A DNA stretch of 64,000 nucleotides, taken from positions 124,001 through 188,000 of the forward strand of contig NZ_JAGDYP010000005.1 in the NCBI RefSeq assembly GCF_017565765.1, in the 5' to 3' direction. This DNA comes from Capnocytophaga bilenii (GTDB lineage: Bacteria > Bacteroidota > Bacteroidia > Flavobacteriales > Flavobacteriaceae). How positions within the stretch are numbered: the first letter of the stretch is position 1; each line of letters begins with the position of its first letter. The notes under the pieces are model-generated. The model made no database searches, had not been told where the DNA came from, and was given only the letters and a program-made list of their open reading frames with translations. A program made the position numbers and the translations under genes. Shown in pieces: positions 26,403 to 34,363 of the stretch.

Positions 26403-26446
26403 ACCTACTCTCTCCCCTTACCTTAAAATTAAAATTTATCAAAATT

Positions 26447-26478
26447 TTTGGCTGTTACAAAAATAATTATTACATTTG
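26447..26478 (+). promoter_or_regulatory. Promoter of the TPR protein gene
   Basis: TTTG at 26447-26450 and TACATTTG at 26471-26478 are separated by 20 nt, fitting the Bacteroidota -33/-7 pattern. The ATG at 26524 is 45 nt downstream. Confidence 0.65.
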
Positions 26479-26523
26479 CCACGTCAAAAGAAAAACAGCA
26501 TTAAAATTTTAACAAAGAACCAT

Positions 26524-27786
26524 ATGAAAAAATTATTCGTAATGGCTGCAGCTCTCTTGGTATCAGTAACAGCTGTAGCTCAAAAAAAGGAACTAAAAGA
26601 GATTGAAAAACAAATCAGTAAAGGCGACCTTAACGGTGCTAAAGAAGCCCTAAAAGCTCTGAAAAATGGCGTAGAAGGTACTGAATTTGCTGCTCAATAC
26701 TACTTTTTAGAAGGTAAAACAAACTTAGAGTTTGCAAAAAAAAATATTAGTACTTTGCCCTCTCTACAAGCTACTGTAGATGCCTTCAACAAAGTAAAAG
26801 AGTTAGAAAAAAACGGCAAACAAAAATATACCTCACAAATCTCATCTCTCACCGATGAAGCTGCCGAAATAGCCTACAAAAAAGGCTTTGAAGACTATAG
26901 CGAACACAAAAACTACAAAAATGCAGCTATTGCCTTTGAGCAATTTTATCGCCTAAAAAACGACACCGTTTTCCTATACAATGCAGCAACTTCAGCTTAT
27001 CAAGATAAAGACCTTGGCAAAGCAGTAAAACTTTTTGAAGAACTCAAAAATATTGGCTATGATGGTGCCGAAACTCTATTTTTAGCAACCAATAAACAAA
27101 CTAAAAAAGAGGAAACTTTCACCGATAAAAACCAACGCGATTTGATGATTAAAGCGGGTACTCACGAAAAACCTCGTACCGAAAGAACTCCATCTAAACG
27201 TGCCGATATTGTCAAATATATAGGAGCTATTTACGTAGAACAAGGTAAAAACGACCAAGCTATAAAAGCTTTTGAAGATGCCCGAAAAATGTATCCAAAA
27301 GATGCCAATATCATCTTGCAAGAAGCTTACATATACCACCAGTTAGACAACAAAGAAAAGTTCAAAGAACTGATGCAAGAAGCTATCCGTTTAGAGCCTA
27401 ATAATGCCGATTTGCACTTCAATATTGGTGTTATCAATATGCAACAAGATAACATTGCTGAAGCTCGTAAATCTTTTGAACAAGCTCTAAAATTAAAACC
27501 AAGCTATGCCGAAGCTGCTATCAACATTTCAACTTCTTACATCAATGAAGGAAATGCACTTATTTCACAAATGAACGCTTTAGGCAATACCAAAGCCGAC
27601 ACCGCTAAATTTGACGAATTAAGAGAACTAAAAGACAATTTGTTCAAAAAAAGTGCAAGTGTATTAGAGGATTTTATCAAAGCTAATGGTAATAATACCA
27701 ATATATTAGAACAGTTGAAGAATATTTATGCAGCCTTGAGCGATACTGCCAACTTCCAACGTGTTAAAAAATTATTAGGAGAATAA
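26524..27786 (+). CDS. exported tetratricopeptide-repeat protein
   Basis: 420 residues from the ATG at 26524. Reading from an upstream ATG at 26476 would begin inside the promoter and put 16 residues before the signal peptide, so it is rejected. The signal peptide (MKKLFVMAAALLVSVTAVAQ) is followed by several TPR-like helix pairs, best seen in YIGAIYVEQGKNDQAIKAF, ADLHFNIGVINMQQDNI, and ARKSFEQALKLKPSYAEAAI. It is predicted to be periplasmic and to act by protein-protein contact; its partner is unknown. A palindromic terminator follows. Confidence 0.87.
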   Translation: MKKLFVMAAALLVSVTAVAQKKELKEIEKQISKGDLNGAKEALKALKNGVEGTEFAAQYYFLEGKTNLEFAKKNISTLPSLQATVDAFNKVKELEKNGKQKYTSQISSLTDEAAEIAYKKGFEDYSEHKNYKNAAIAFEQFYRLKNDTVFLYNAATSAYQDKDLGKAVKLFEELKNIGYDGAETLFLATNKQTKKEETFTDKNQRDLMIKAGTHEKPRTERTPSKRADIVKYIGAIYVEQGKNDQAIKAFEDARKMYPKDANIILQEAYIYHQLDNKEKFKELMQEAIRLEPNNADLHFNIGVINMQQDNIAEARKSFEQALKLKPSYAEAAINISTSYINEGNALISQMNALGNTKADTAKFDELRELKDNLFKKSASVLEDFIKANGNNTNILEQLKNIYAALSDTANFQRVKKLLGE

Positions 27787-27812
27787 TCAATACTTGATTT
27801 ATCTATAACCCC

Positions 27813-27855
27813 AACTTTGCCAAAGATGCACCCAATAGTGAGCTTTGGCAAAGTT
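27813..27855. repeat. Palindrome of the ACTTTGCCAAAG family
   Basis: A perfect 13-bp stem AACTTTGCCAAAG (27813-27825)/CTTTGGCAAAGTT (27843-27855) with a 17-nt loop lies between the TPR gene and truA. It is probably a terminator, though the T-run is short. Confidence 0.7.
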
Positions 27856-27875
27856 TCATTAATTACCCAAGTAAA

Positions 27876-28628
27876 GTGCGTTATTTTATAGAATTTTCAT
27901 ATAACGGTAAAGCCTATCACGGGTGGCAACGACAACCAAAGGCTATTACAGTACAAGAAGTGTTAGAAAATGCGCTATCTACCCTACTACGCGAAACGGT
28001 GAGCGTAGTGGCTGCTGGGCGCACCGATAGCGGCGTACACGCCGCACAAATGTTTGCTCACTTCAATACCGAACTACCTATCTCAGAACTATTGGTACAT
28101 AAACTAAACGCTTTTTTGCCTAAAGATATCGCTGTAAAAGCTATTTATAAAGTACAGCCTCAAGCACACGCTCGGTTTGATGCTCTTAAGCGTACTTATC
28201 ATTACCATATAGCTACAGAAAAGGAGGTTTTTCTCTATGATTACGCTATGCAACTTACACTTCCACTGAACGTAGCTACAATGAATGAAGCTTGTCAAAT
28301 ACTACTTGACCATACAGATTTTGAATGCTTTTCTAAAACCCATACTGATGTAAAAACATTTCTTTGCAATATTTACGAGGCTCATTGGCAACAAGCCTCC
28401 CAAGAGCTCATTTTTACAATCTCGGCAAATCGTTTTTTGCGCAATATGGTACGGGCTATAGTAGGAACCCTTATAAATGTAGGATTAGAAAAACTTTCAC
28501 TTACTGGTTTTGAGAATATTATCCTAAGCAAGAAACGTAGTAACGCAGGAGCTTCTGTGCCTGCCTGCGGACTTTTCCTTACTGAAATTATTTATGAACC
28601 TTCTATATTTTTAGAAAAAGTGAGATAA
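27876..28628 (+). CDS. truA: tRNA pseudouridine synthase A
   Basis: 250 residues with a GTG start at 27876 that yields the family N-terminus RYFIEFSYNGKAYHGWQRQP. The catalytic aspartate is in AAGRTDSGVHAAQMFAHF near residue 51, and LRNMVRAIVGTLINVG near residue 189 is conserved. It makes pseudouridine at positions 38-40 of tRNA anticodon arms. The start is 20 nt after the palindrome behind the TPR gene. Confidence 0.95.
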   Translation: MRYFIEFSYNGKAYHGWQRQPKAITVQEVLENALSTLLRETVSVVAAGRTDSGVHAAQMFAHFNTELPISELLVHKLNAFLPKDIAVKAIYKVQPQAHARFDALKRTYHYHIATEKEVFLYDYAMQLTLPLNVATMNEACQILLDHTDFECFSKTHTDVKTFLCNIYEAHWQQASQELIFTISANRFLRNMVRAIVGTLINVGLEKLSLTGFENIILSKKRSNAGASVPACGLFLTEIIYEPSIFLEKVR

Positions 28629-28632
28629 GTAT

Positions 28633-28663
28633 TGCAACATTCAATATAAATGTTTATCTTTGC
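28633..28663 (+). promoter_or_regulatory. Promoter of the small TPR membrane protein gene
   Basis: TTG at 28633-28635 and TATCTTTG at 28656-28663 are separated by 20 nt; the ATG follows at 28692. Confidence 0.65.
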
Positions 28664-28691
28664 AAACTTTTAATTGAGAAACTAACAAAAA

Positions 28692-29216
28692 ATGAAATAT
28701 TTACAACACCGATACGTAAAGATAATTGTAGCAGCTTTAATTGTTTTATGGGCTGTATATCAGTTTGTTCAAGGAAAAATAGGCAATGGTATTGCCCTAA
28801 CACTCTTAGCCGTATTTCCAGTTTTGCTCTATTTTCGCAATGAATTTTTATTGCTCACCTTTTTGCGATTGCGTAAGCAAGATATGGAAGGTATGGAAAA
28901 ATGGTTAGGAAAGATAGTACATCCTGAAACTGCTTTATTGCGCAAACAACAAGGGTATTACAACTATATGTACGGCATTATCTATTCACGTAAAAACCTT
29001 ACTCAAGCTGAAAAGTATTTCCGTAAAGCCTTACAATTAGGGCTTACTATGGATTATGATGTTGCGATGACAAAACTAAGCCTTGCAGGCATAATGATAC
29101 AAAAGCGCAAAAAACGTGAAGCCCAAGAGCTCCTCGCCGATGCTAAAAAACTTGACAAACAAAATATGATGACAGAACACATCAAAATGATGCAACAACA
29201 ACTGAAGAAGATTTAA
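28692..29216 (+). CDS. membrane protein with TPR-like tail, unknown function
   Basis: 174 residues. Two hydrophobic segments (about residues 9-24 and 30-47) are followed by a cytoplasmic helical region with one clear TPR-like pair (YMYGIIYSRKNLTQAEKYF and RKALQLGLTMDYDVA) and a basic, lysine-rich end. I do not recognise a named family. It is a single-gene transcript with its own promoter and terminator. Confidence 0.75.
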   Translation: MKYLQHRYVKIIVAALIVLWAVYQFVQGKIGNGIALTLLAVFPVLLYFRNEFLLLTFLRLRKQDMEGMEKWLGKIVHPETALLRKQQGYYNYMYGIIYSRKNLTQAEKYFRKALQLGLTMDYDVAMTKLSLAGIMIQKRKKREAQELLADAKKLDKQNMMTEHIKMMQQQLKKI

Positions 29217-29220
29217 AGTG

Positions 29221-29256
29221 AAAAAGCTGCCTTTGTAAATTTAGAGCAGCTTTTTT
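29221..29256 (+). terminator. Rho-independent terminator
   Basis: Stem AAAAAGCTGC (29221-29230)/GCAGCTTTTT (29246-29255) with a 15-nt loop and a T-run, directly after the small TPR membrane protein gene. Confidence 0.85.
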
Positions 29257-29316
29257 ATTACAGCATTTTTTATCATTAACCATTTGCTATTAATCATTAT
29301 TAAAAAACATTCATCA

Positions 29317-29835
29317 ATGAATAAAAAAATAATTATCTTTGCTTTTTTGATAGCAATATTTACTATAGCTTGTAATGATGGTGATTTGGAAGTAGAAACG
29401 ATTTCATTTGAAAATAATGATGTGCTTTCTTGTAAGGCTAATGATACTACAGCTACTTTTTTATTTAAAGTAAATCAAAAACAAGCACTTATACTTACAC
29501 TCCCTACCAACGTATTAGAAAACAAAGCTAAAACCATTACAGGAGCTATTCCTAGTAGTTATAAGGTAGTTTATCGCACCTATTCTGATAATGTAAGTAG
29601 TAGTTATTTTTGTAGCGACTACCCTCCTGCACAGCCTACAGTAGTAAGCGAGGTACAGGCTACTGGGGGAACGGTATCTATCACTACACAAGCTATTTAC
29701 GATGAAAATACACACCAGTTACTGCGCTATGATCACCTTATCCGCATTTCCGATTTGGTGTTGGTAAATAGCAAAGGTAATAAATTAGTAGATTCTAACT
29801 TTATTTTTGGTACCTATCAAACAAATCGCCGCTAA
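29317..29835 (+). CDS. putative lipoprotein of unknown function
   Basis: 172 residues from the ATG at 29317, which gives a proper lipoprotein signal peptide (MNKKIIIFAFLIAIFTIAC, lipobox cysteine about residue 19). An upstream in-frame start at 29284 would add 11 residues before the signal and is less likely. The mature part is beta-rich with no motif I recognise. It lies 34 nt before dnaX on the same strand. Confidence 0.7.
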   Translation: MNKKIIIFAFLIAIFTIACNDGDLEVETISFENNDVLSCKANDTTATFLFKVNQKQALILTLPTNVLENKAKTITGAIPSSYKVVYRTYSDNVSSSYFCSDYPPAQPTVVSEVQATGGTVSITTQAIYDENTHQLLRYDHLIRISDLVLVNSKGNKLVDSNFIFGTYQTNRR

Positions 29836-29869
29836 AAATAGGCAATTATAACTTTATATTTTGTAGATA

Positions 29870-31572
29870 ATGAATCAGTTTATAGTATCAGCTCGCAAAT
29901 ACCGTCCACAATCTTTCCGCGATGTCGTGGGGCAGCAAGCTATTACCAATACCCTACAGAATGCCATTGAGAATAACCATTTGGCACAAGCATTGCTTTT
30001 TACGGGACCTCGTGGTGTTGGAAAGACTACTTGTGCTCGTATTTTAGCTAAAAAAATAAACGAACAAACATCAGGCGAAACTAATGATGACGACTTTGCC
30101 TTCAACGTATTCGAGCTGGATGCGGCTTCAAATAATAGTGTAGATGATATTCGTAATCTTATAGACCAAGTACGTATTCCACCACAAGTGGGCAAATATA
30201 AAGTATATATTATAGATGAGGTACATATGCTTTCCAATCAGGCATTTAATGCCTTTTTGAAGACATTAGAAGAGCCTCCAAAGCACGCTATCTTTATCTT
30301 GGCTACTACCGAAAAGCATAAAATTATCCCCACTATATTGTCGCGTTGTCAAATATTCGACTTCAAGCGTATCACACTAAATGACACTCGTGAATACTTA
30401 AAATATATAGCTGAACAACAAGGTATTACTGCTGAAGATGAGGCTTTACAAATCATCGCTCAAAAAGCCGATGGAGCTATGCGTGATGCACTCTCTATTT
30501 TTGATCGTGTAGTGAGCTTTTCAGGAAATCATATCAGTAGACAGGCTACTTCAGAAATTCTGAATGTACTTGATTATGAAACTTATTTCAAAGTAACCGA
30601 CCTTATCATAAACAACAAACTGCCAGAGTTACTTCTATCTTTTAATGATATTATTGCACAAGGATTTGATGGAAATCACTTTATAGCAGGATTGGCGAGC
30701 CATTTTAGAGATTTAATGGTATGTAAAAACCCTGCAACTATTCAGCTAATGGAGGTAGGTGAAGAAACACAAAAAAAATATAGCGAACAAAGTGCTCGTG
30801 CTACAGTACCTTTCCTAATGGAGGCTATCAATATTGCCAATGATACCGACTTGAAGTATCGTACCAGCAAAAACCAGCGTTTGTTAGTAGAAATCGCTCT
30901 AATGCAGCTCGCTTCTTTAACCTTTGAAGGTGATAAAAAAAAAATGATGGACGCTTCATAATTCCCGCTTATATATACAATGGGCAAACACCACCAACTC
31001 CTGTTACAAAAGAACAAGTACAAGTTACTGCCCAGCAGGCTACTACACCACAATTTACTACCACCAATGCTGTAGCACCCAATATACCTACTATTAGCAA
31101 AGCACAGCGTTCTAATGTAGTATCAGGTTTATCTATTAAAAGTGTATTTTTAAAGAGTGAACACCAGAAAAATACACAAGAAGTGGTAATAGACCCCAAT
31201 TCACTACCACGTGAACCATTTAGCGAAGAAAGTTTTTATAAACATTGGGAGGCTTACCAGCAAGATTTACTGAATAAGGGCGAACGTATACAAGCTTCAA
31301 TTCTGAAAATAGCTCAATTACACCTCGAAGGAACGGTTATAAAATTAGAAGTATCTACAGAAGCTGCTAAAAATGAGATTTTAACGATGGAAACACATTT
31401 ATTAGGGTACCTTCATAGATTGTTAAGAAATTACGATTTGCGATTAGAAATAGATGTAAATGAAGAATTAGCAAAAAAAATACTGATAACCCCAGAGGAA
31501 AAATATAGTAAATTATTAGAGGAAAATCCTAATTTACAATTATTTAGGAATGTTTTTTCACTAAGCATATGA
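29870..31572 (+). CDS. dnaX: DNA polymerase III subunits gamma/tau, split by a -1 frameshift
   Basis: The gene occupies two frames. Frame 1 (29870-30961, 363 residues) has the clamp-loader core: Walker A GPRGVGKTTCARI near residue 45, YIIDEVHML, and the SRC motif (TILSRCQIFDF). It stops at TAA 30959-30961 soon after a run of ten A residues (30935-30944). Frame 2, one base back, is open through the run and continues KNDGRFIIPAYIYNGQ to the stop at 31570-31572, giving a full tau of about 567 residues. The IIPA stretch and the C-terminal domain suit flavobacterial tau. Either slippage makes both gamma-like and tau forms, as in Thermus, or the run has a mutation or base-call error. The usual four-cysteine zinc module after the P-loop is absent. 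Confidence 0.88.
30935..30944 (+). promoter_or_regulatory. Putative slippage site in dnaX (A10 run)
   Basis: Ten consecutive A residues precede TGATGG. Reading zero frame gives KKKMMDAS and stop; a -1 shift, or one A added by the RNA polymerase, joins the tau C-terminal frame without a stop between. No clear stimulatory hairpin was found after it, which favours transcriptional slippage over ribosomal frameshifting. Confidence 0.55.
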
Positions 31573-31680
31573 ATCAAGAGTTCCAATTAATTCTGTCTAT
31601 AAATACATTTTTTATTACTTTTTATAGAGCAAGTCTTTAGTTTCTTAAATTTTAATACTTTTCTTAATCTATTATATATT

Positions 31681-32673
31681 ATGGCAACTAATAAAAATGC
31701 ACAATTACGGTATAATATATTAGATGAGTGTTTTAGCAATCCTTATAAGAAGTTTTTTATAGAGGATTTGATAGCAATTTGTTCTGAAAAGCTTTCTGAA
31801 CACTATGGCGAAGAAGTAACAGTATCACGCCGCACTATATTAGGTGATATTGCTTTTATGGAAAGTGCCGATGGTTTTGAGGCTCCTATTGAACGAATTA
31901 AGGAGGGAAAAAGAGTTTTTTTTCGTTATGAAGAGGCCGATTTTTCTATATTGAAAAAGGAACTCTCTTCTTCAGATAAAGAAATACTCAATGAGGTGGT
32001 CTCACTCTTTGCACGTTTAAAAAATATAAAAAACTTTGAGTGGGTAGAAAATCTAAAAACTAAAATACAAACCCTTATAGACGTTGATTTTAAGGAGCAA
32101 ATTATAGACTTTCAGGATAATAATTTTTTGGCAGGATTAGAACATCTTAATTCTCTATATCATTATATAGTTAACCAACAGGGGTTGAGTGTTACCTACA
32201 AACCTTTTACGGAAGATATTAAAAAAGCAACTATTTCTCCTTATTATCTAAAGCAATACAATAATCGTTGGTTTTTGTTTGGGTATAACCATGAAGCTGA
32301 TAGACTTGAAAATCTTGCATTGGATAGGATAGTGACTATAGAACCTAAAAACATAACTTATAAAGAAAGTAAAATTAATTTTGAAGAATATTTTGATGAT
32401 ATTATAGGAGTTACTAACTTTGCCGACAAAGAGGTAGAGGAAATAGTGTTGGAACTAAGTAACAATATTATTCCTTATATAGCCACTAAGCCCTTGCATA
32501 GTTCGCAAAAACTAAAAGGTAACATACTAAAAATAAAGGTAAAAATTAATTATGAATTAGAGAGTTTGATACTTTCATATGCTGAAAACATAAAAGTAAT
32601 AAGCCCTCTATCACTAAAAAATAGTATAAAAGAGAGGTTGCAGAAGTCTGTAAACCAGTATGATACAAAATAA
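31681..32673 (+). CDS. WYL-domain transcriptional regulator
   Basis: 330 residues. The N-terminal part (about 1-75) is a winged helix-turn-helix with FIEDLIAICSEKL and VSRRTILGDIAFM. The middle (about 155-240) is a WYL domain: GLSVTYKPF, ISPYYLKQYNNRWFLFGYN, and LALDRIVTIEP. WYL regulators sense nucleic-acid or nucleotide ligands and often control phage-defence loci. It is the first gene of the accessory island, 108 nt after dnaX, and reads toward the retron RNA. It probably controls the palindromic site at 32694. Base composition is AT-richer than dnaX. Confidence 0.85.
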   Translation: MATNKNAQLRYNILDECFSNPYKKFFIEDLIAICSEKLSEHYGEEVTVSRRTILGDIAFMESADGFEAPIERIKEGKRVFFRYEEADFSILKKELSSSDKEILNEVVSLFARLKNIKNFEWVENLKTKIQTLIDVDFKEQIIDFQDNNFLAGLEHLNSLYHYIVNQQGLSVTYKPFTEDIKKATISPYYLKQYNNRWFLFGYNHEADRLENLALDRIVTIEPKNITYKESKINFEEYFDDIIGVTNFADKEVEEIVLELSNNIIPYIATKPLHSSQKLKGNILKIKVKINYELESLILSYAENIKVISPLSLKNSIKERLQKSVNQYDTK

Positions 32674-32693
32674 ATAGAAAAATAATCACATTA

Positions 32694-32731
32694 GTGCAAA
32701 TAGGTTGCACACGTTGGTTATACTTTTGCAC
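32694..32731 (+). promoter_or_regulatory. Operator-like palindrome and repeated half-site before the retron RNA
   Basis: GTGCAA (32694-32699) and TTGCAC (32705-32710) form an inverted repeat with a 5-nt spacer. A third half-site TTGCAC (32726-32731) lies 21 bp after the second, two helical turns, and overlaps the -7 element. The placement suits binding by the adjacent WYL regulator; this is an inference. Confidence 0.5.
32721..32728 (+). promoter_or_regulatory. -7 element of the retron transcript
   Basis: TACTTTTG matches TAnnTTTG exactly. The -33 position (about 32698-32701) lacks TTG, so transcription may need an activator or may be weak. The expected start near 32735 is just before the a1 repeat of the retron RNA. 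Confidence 0.55.
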
Positions 32732-32752
32732 CGTCAAAACAAAAGTTCTTTG

Positions 32753-32993
32753 AAAAACACCTGCAAGTATTGACTTTTAGGATTGCTGGATAGACCGTTT
32801 ATTTTCGCGAGTAAACGGAATATCAGATCGGCAATTGGCTCAGATTTTTTCTGAGTATATGGTTACTTTGGATGATCAATTGATGATATAATTATTTATT
32901 TTATATCATTTTTTTCATATTAATCACCTTTTTAAAACCTTCACTAATTTTTATTATTGCATAAACAAAGAGAATAACAAGTCAGGTGTTTTT
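32753..32993 (+). ncRNA. Putative retron non-coding RNA (msr-msd)
   Basis: A perfect 11-bp inverted repeat bounds the region: a1 AAAAACACCTG (32753-32763) and a2 CAGGTGTTTTT (32983-32993), the layout of retron RNAs. Inside, the msr-like part has a three-tier stem (ATTGC 32782-32786/GCAAT 32831-32835; GATA 32789-32792/TATC 32821-32824; CCGTTTA 32795-32801/TAAACGG 32812-32818) and a second hairpin CTCAGA/TCTGAG (32839-32855, T5 loop). The msd-like part is a long interrupted hairpin at 32861-32939 with arms GGTT/AACC, GG/CC, TGAT/ATCA, AAT/ATT, and a 9-bp tip stem ATGATATAA/TTATATCAT. It lies 29 nt before the RT gene. Exact msDNA ends and the branching G are not fixed. Confidence 0.78.
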
Positions 32994-33022
32994 TTTGAGA
33001 ACTTATCTAATTATCTAAAAAG

Positions 33023-34324
33023 ATGACTACTTTTACTAACGAAGAATTAAAGGACATAGCAGAAAAAGGAGATGAACTTATCATAGAGAAATTTGCATCA
33101 TTAAACAGCTATAAGGATATATTAGAAATGTTCAATATTGCACAAGTAATTCTTTATGGTGAGAAAGCTACTCTTTTCAAATTAGAAGACCTTATCTTCT
33201 ATGCAAGCCTTAATTTTTCTGAAAAGGATAGGTACTTTACCTTTACTATCAAGAAGAAGTCAGGCGGAGAGCGTATTATCAATGCTCCTTGTGAGGAACT
33301 AAAGGGTTTATTGCAGTGTTTTAACTATATATTGCAAGTACTCTTTACACCCCACATTAAGGCTATGGGGTTTGTACGCGAGCGCTCGGTAGTTAGCAAT
33401 GCACAACTGCATACTAACAAAAACTATGTATACAATATTGATTTGAAAGATTTCTTTCACTCATTTGGTCGCCAATGGGTGAAATGGGTATTAATGCAGG
33501 AGCCTTTCAACCTATCAGGAGAGCGTGAGCCACTGGCTTTTTGGTTAGCATCTTTATGTACACATTCTCTCGAAATAGAAGGTAGTACAAAAATAGTGTT
33601 GCCGCAAGGGGCTCCCACCTCACCTACCCTTACCAATATACTTTGCTATCCGTTAGACAAAAAACTCAATGGTTTGGCAAAGCGTTTTGGGGCTACTTAC
33701 TCTCGGTATGCTGACGATATTACTTTTTCATCAAACAAGAGTATCTTTAAGAACGAAGTATTCTTAAAGGAATTGGAGCGCATTGTAAAAAGTCAGAAAC
33801 TGACTATCAATGAGAAGAAGACTCGTTTGCAAAAAAAAGAGTATCGACAAGAGGTAACAGGACTTATTGTAAACGAAAAAGTAAATACCTATCGACACTA
33901 TGTAAAACAATTGCGTATGTGGTTGTACTATATTGAAAAATATGGTATGGAGAAAGCAGAAGCTTTTTTTAGAAGAGACTATATCAAAGAAAAAGGGCAT
34001 ATAAAATGGAAGGAAAACCCAATGAAGAATGTGCTACAAGGTAAACTTCTTTATCTAAAAATGGTAAAAGGAGCAGAAGATGCTACTTATCTGAATTTGG
34101 TACAGCGTTTTGACCGTGCTTTTGGTTTTGATGTAGAAGCCATACTAAAAATATGGGAAGAAAAGGGAATAGCAGCAGCTGAAGGTTTGTATTATAATAG
34201 TAAACCCAACAGACTTATAAAATATAAAAAAGCAGACTTTCACTATATACTTTCGGAAGAAGAAATAGCTGAACTGCGTACAAACTACCCTGAGCTTTTT
34301 ATGGAAGAAGGATTTTTACAATAA
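33023..34324 (+). CDS. retron-type reverse transcriptase
   Basis: 433 residues. RT motifs in order: GGERIINAPCEELK (near 91), the retron NAxxH motif in SNAQLHTNKNYV (near 124-135), YNIDLKDFFHSFG (catalytic aspartate), LPQGAPTSPTLTNIL, YSRYADDITFSS (YADD catalytic pair near 231-234), and VTGLIVNEKVN (the VTG motif that retron RTs use for their RNA). The C-terminal 130 residues are helical and basic. It should copy part of the upstream RNA into a branched cDNA. It heads a run of five same-strand genes ending at dnaE. No group II intron maturase domain is seen. Confidence 0.93.
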   Translation: MTTFTNEELKDIAEKGDELIIEKFASLNSYKDILEMFNIAQVILYGEKATLFKLEDLIFYASLNFSEKDRYFTFTIKKKSGGERIINAPCEELKGLLQCFNYILQVLFTPHIKAMGFVRERSVVSNAQLHTNKNYVYNIDLKDFFHSFGRQWVKWVLMQEPFNLSGEREPLAFWLASLCTHSLEIEGSTKIVLPQGAPTSPTLTNILCYPLDKKLNGLAKRFGATYSRYADDITFSSNKSIFKNEVFLKELERIVKSQKLTINEKKTRLQKKEYRQEVTGLIVNEKVNTYRHYVKQLRMWLYYIEKYGMEKAEAFFRRDYIKEKGHIKWKENPMKNVLQGKLLYLKMVKGAEDATYLNLVQRFDRAFGFDVEAILKIWEEKGIAAAEGLYYNSKPNRLIKYKKADFHYILSEEEIAELRTNYPELFMEEGFLQ

Positions 34325-34363
34325 AGTCATTCTTTTTTAAATATTTTGTGTAAAAACTTGATT

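Larger units (their letters stand above)
26152..26523. other. Intergenic region with a duplicated 46-bp element
   Basis: This 372-nt gap has divergent genes on both sides. From the left it holds the -7 element of the M48 gene, a short AT-rich repeat of AATTCTAA units, a 46-bp GC-richer direct duplication (26296-26402), and the promoter of the TPR gene (26447-26478). No gene is seen. Confidence 0.7.

Noticed and set aside
26476-26523. Longer N-terminus for the TPR protein from ATG 26476
   Set aside because: It begins within the -7 element and would bury the signal peptide; the ATG at 26524 is better.
33023-34324. Group II intron RT or diversity-generating retroelement RT
   Set aside because: No maturase or HNH endonuclease domain, no intron ends and no template/variable repeat are seen; the NAxxH and VTG motifs point to a retron.
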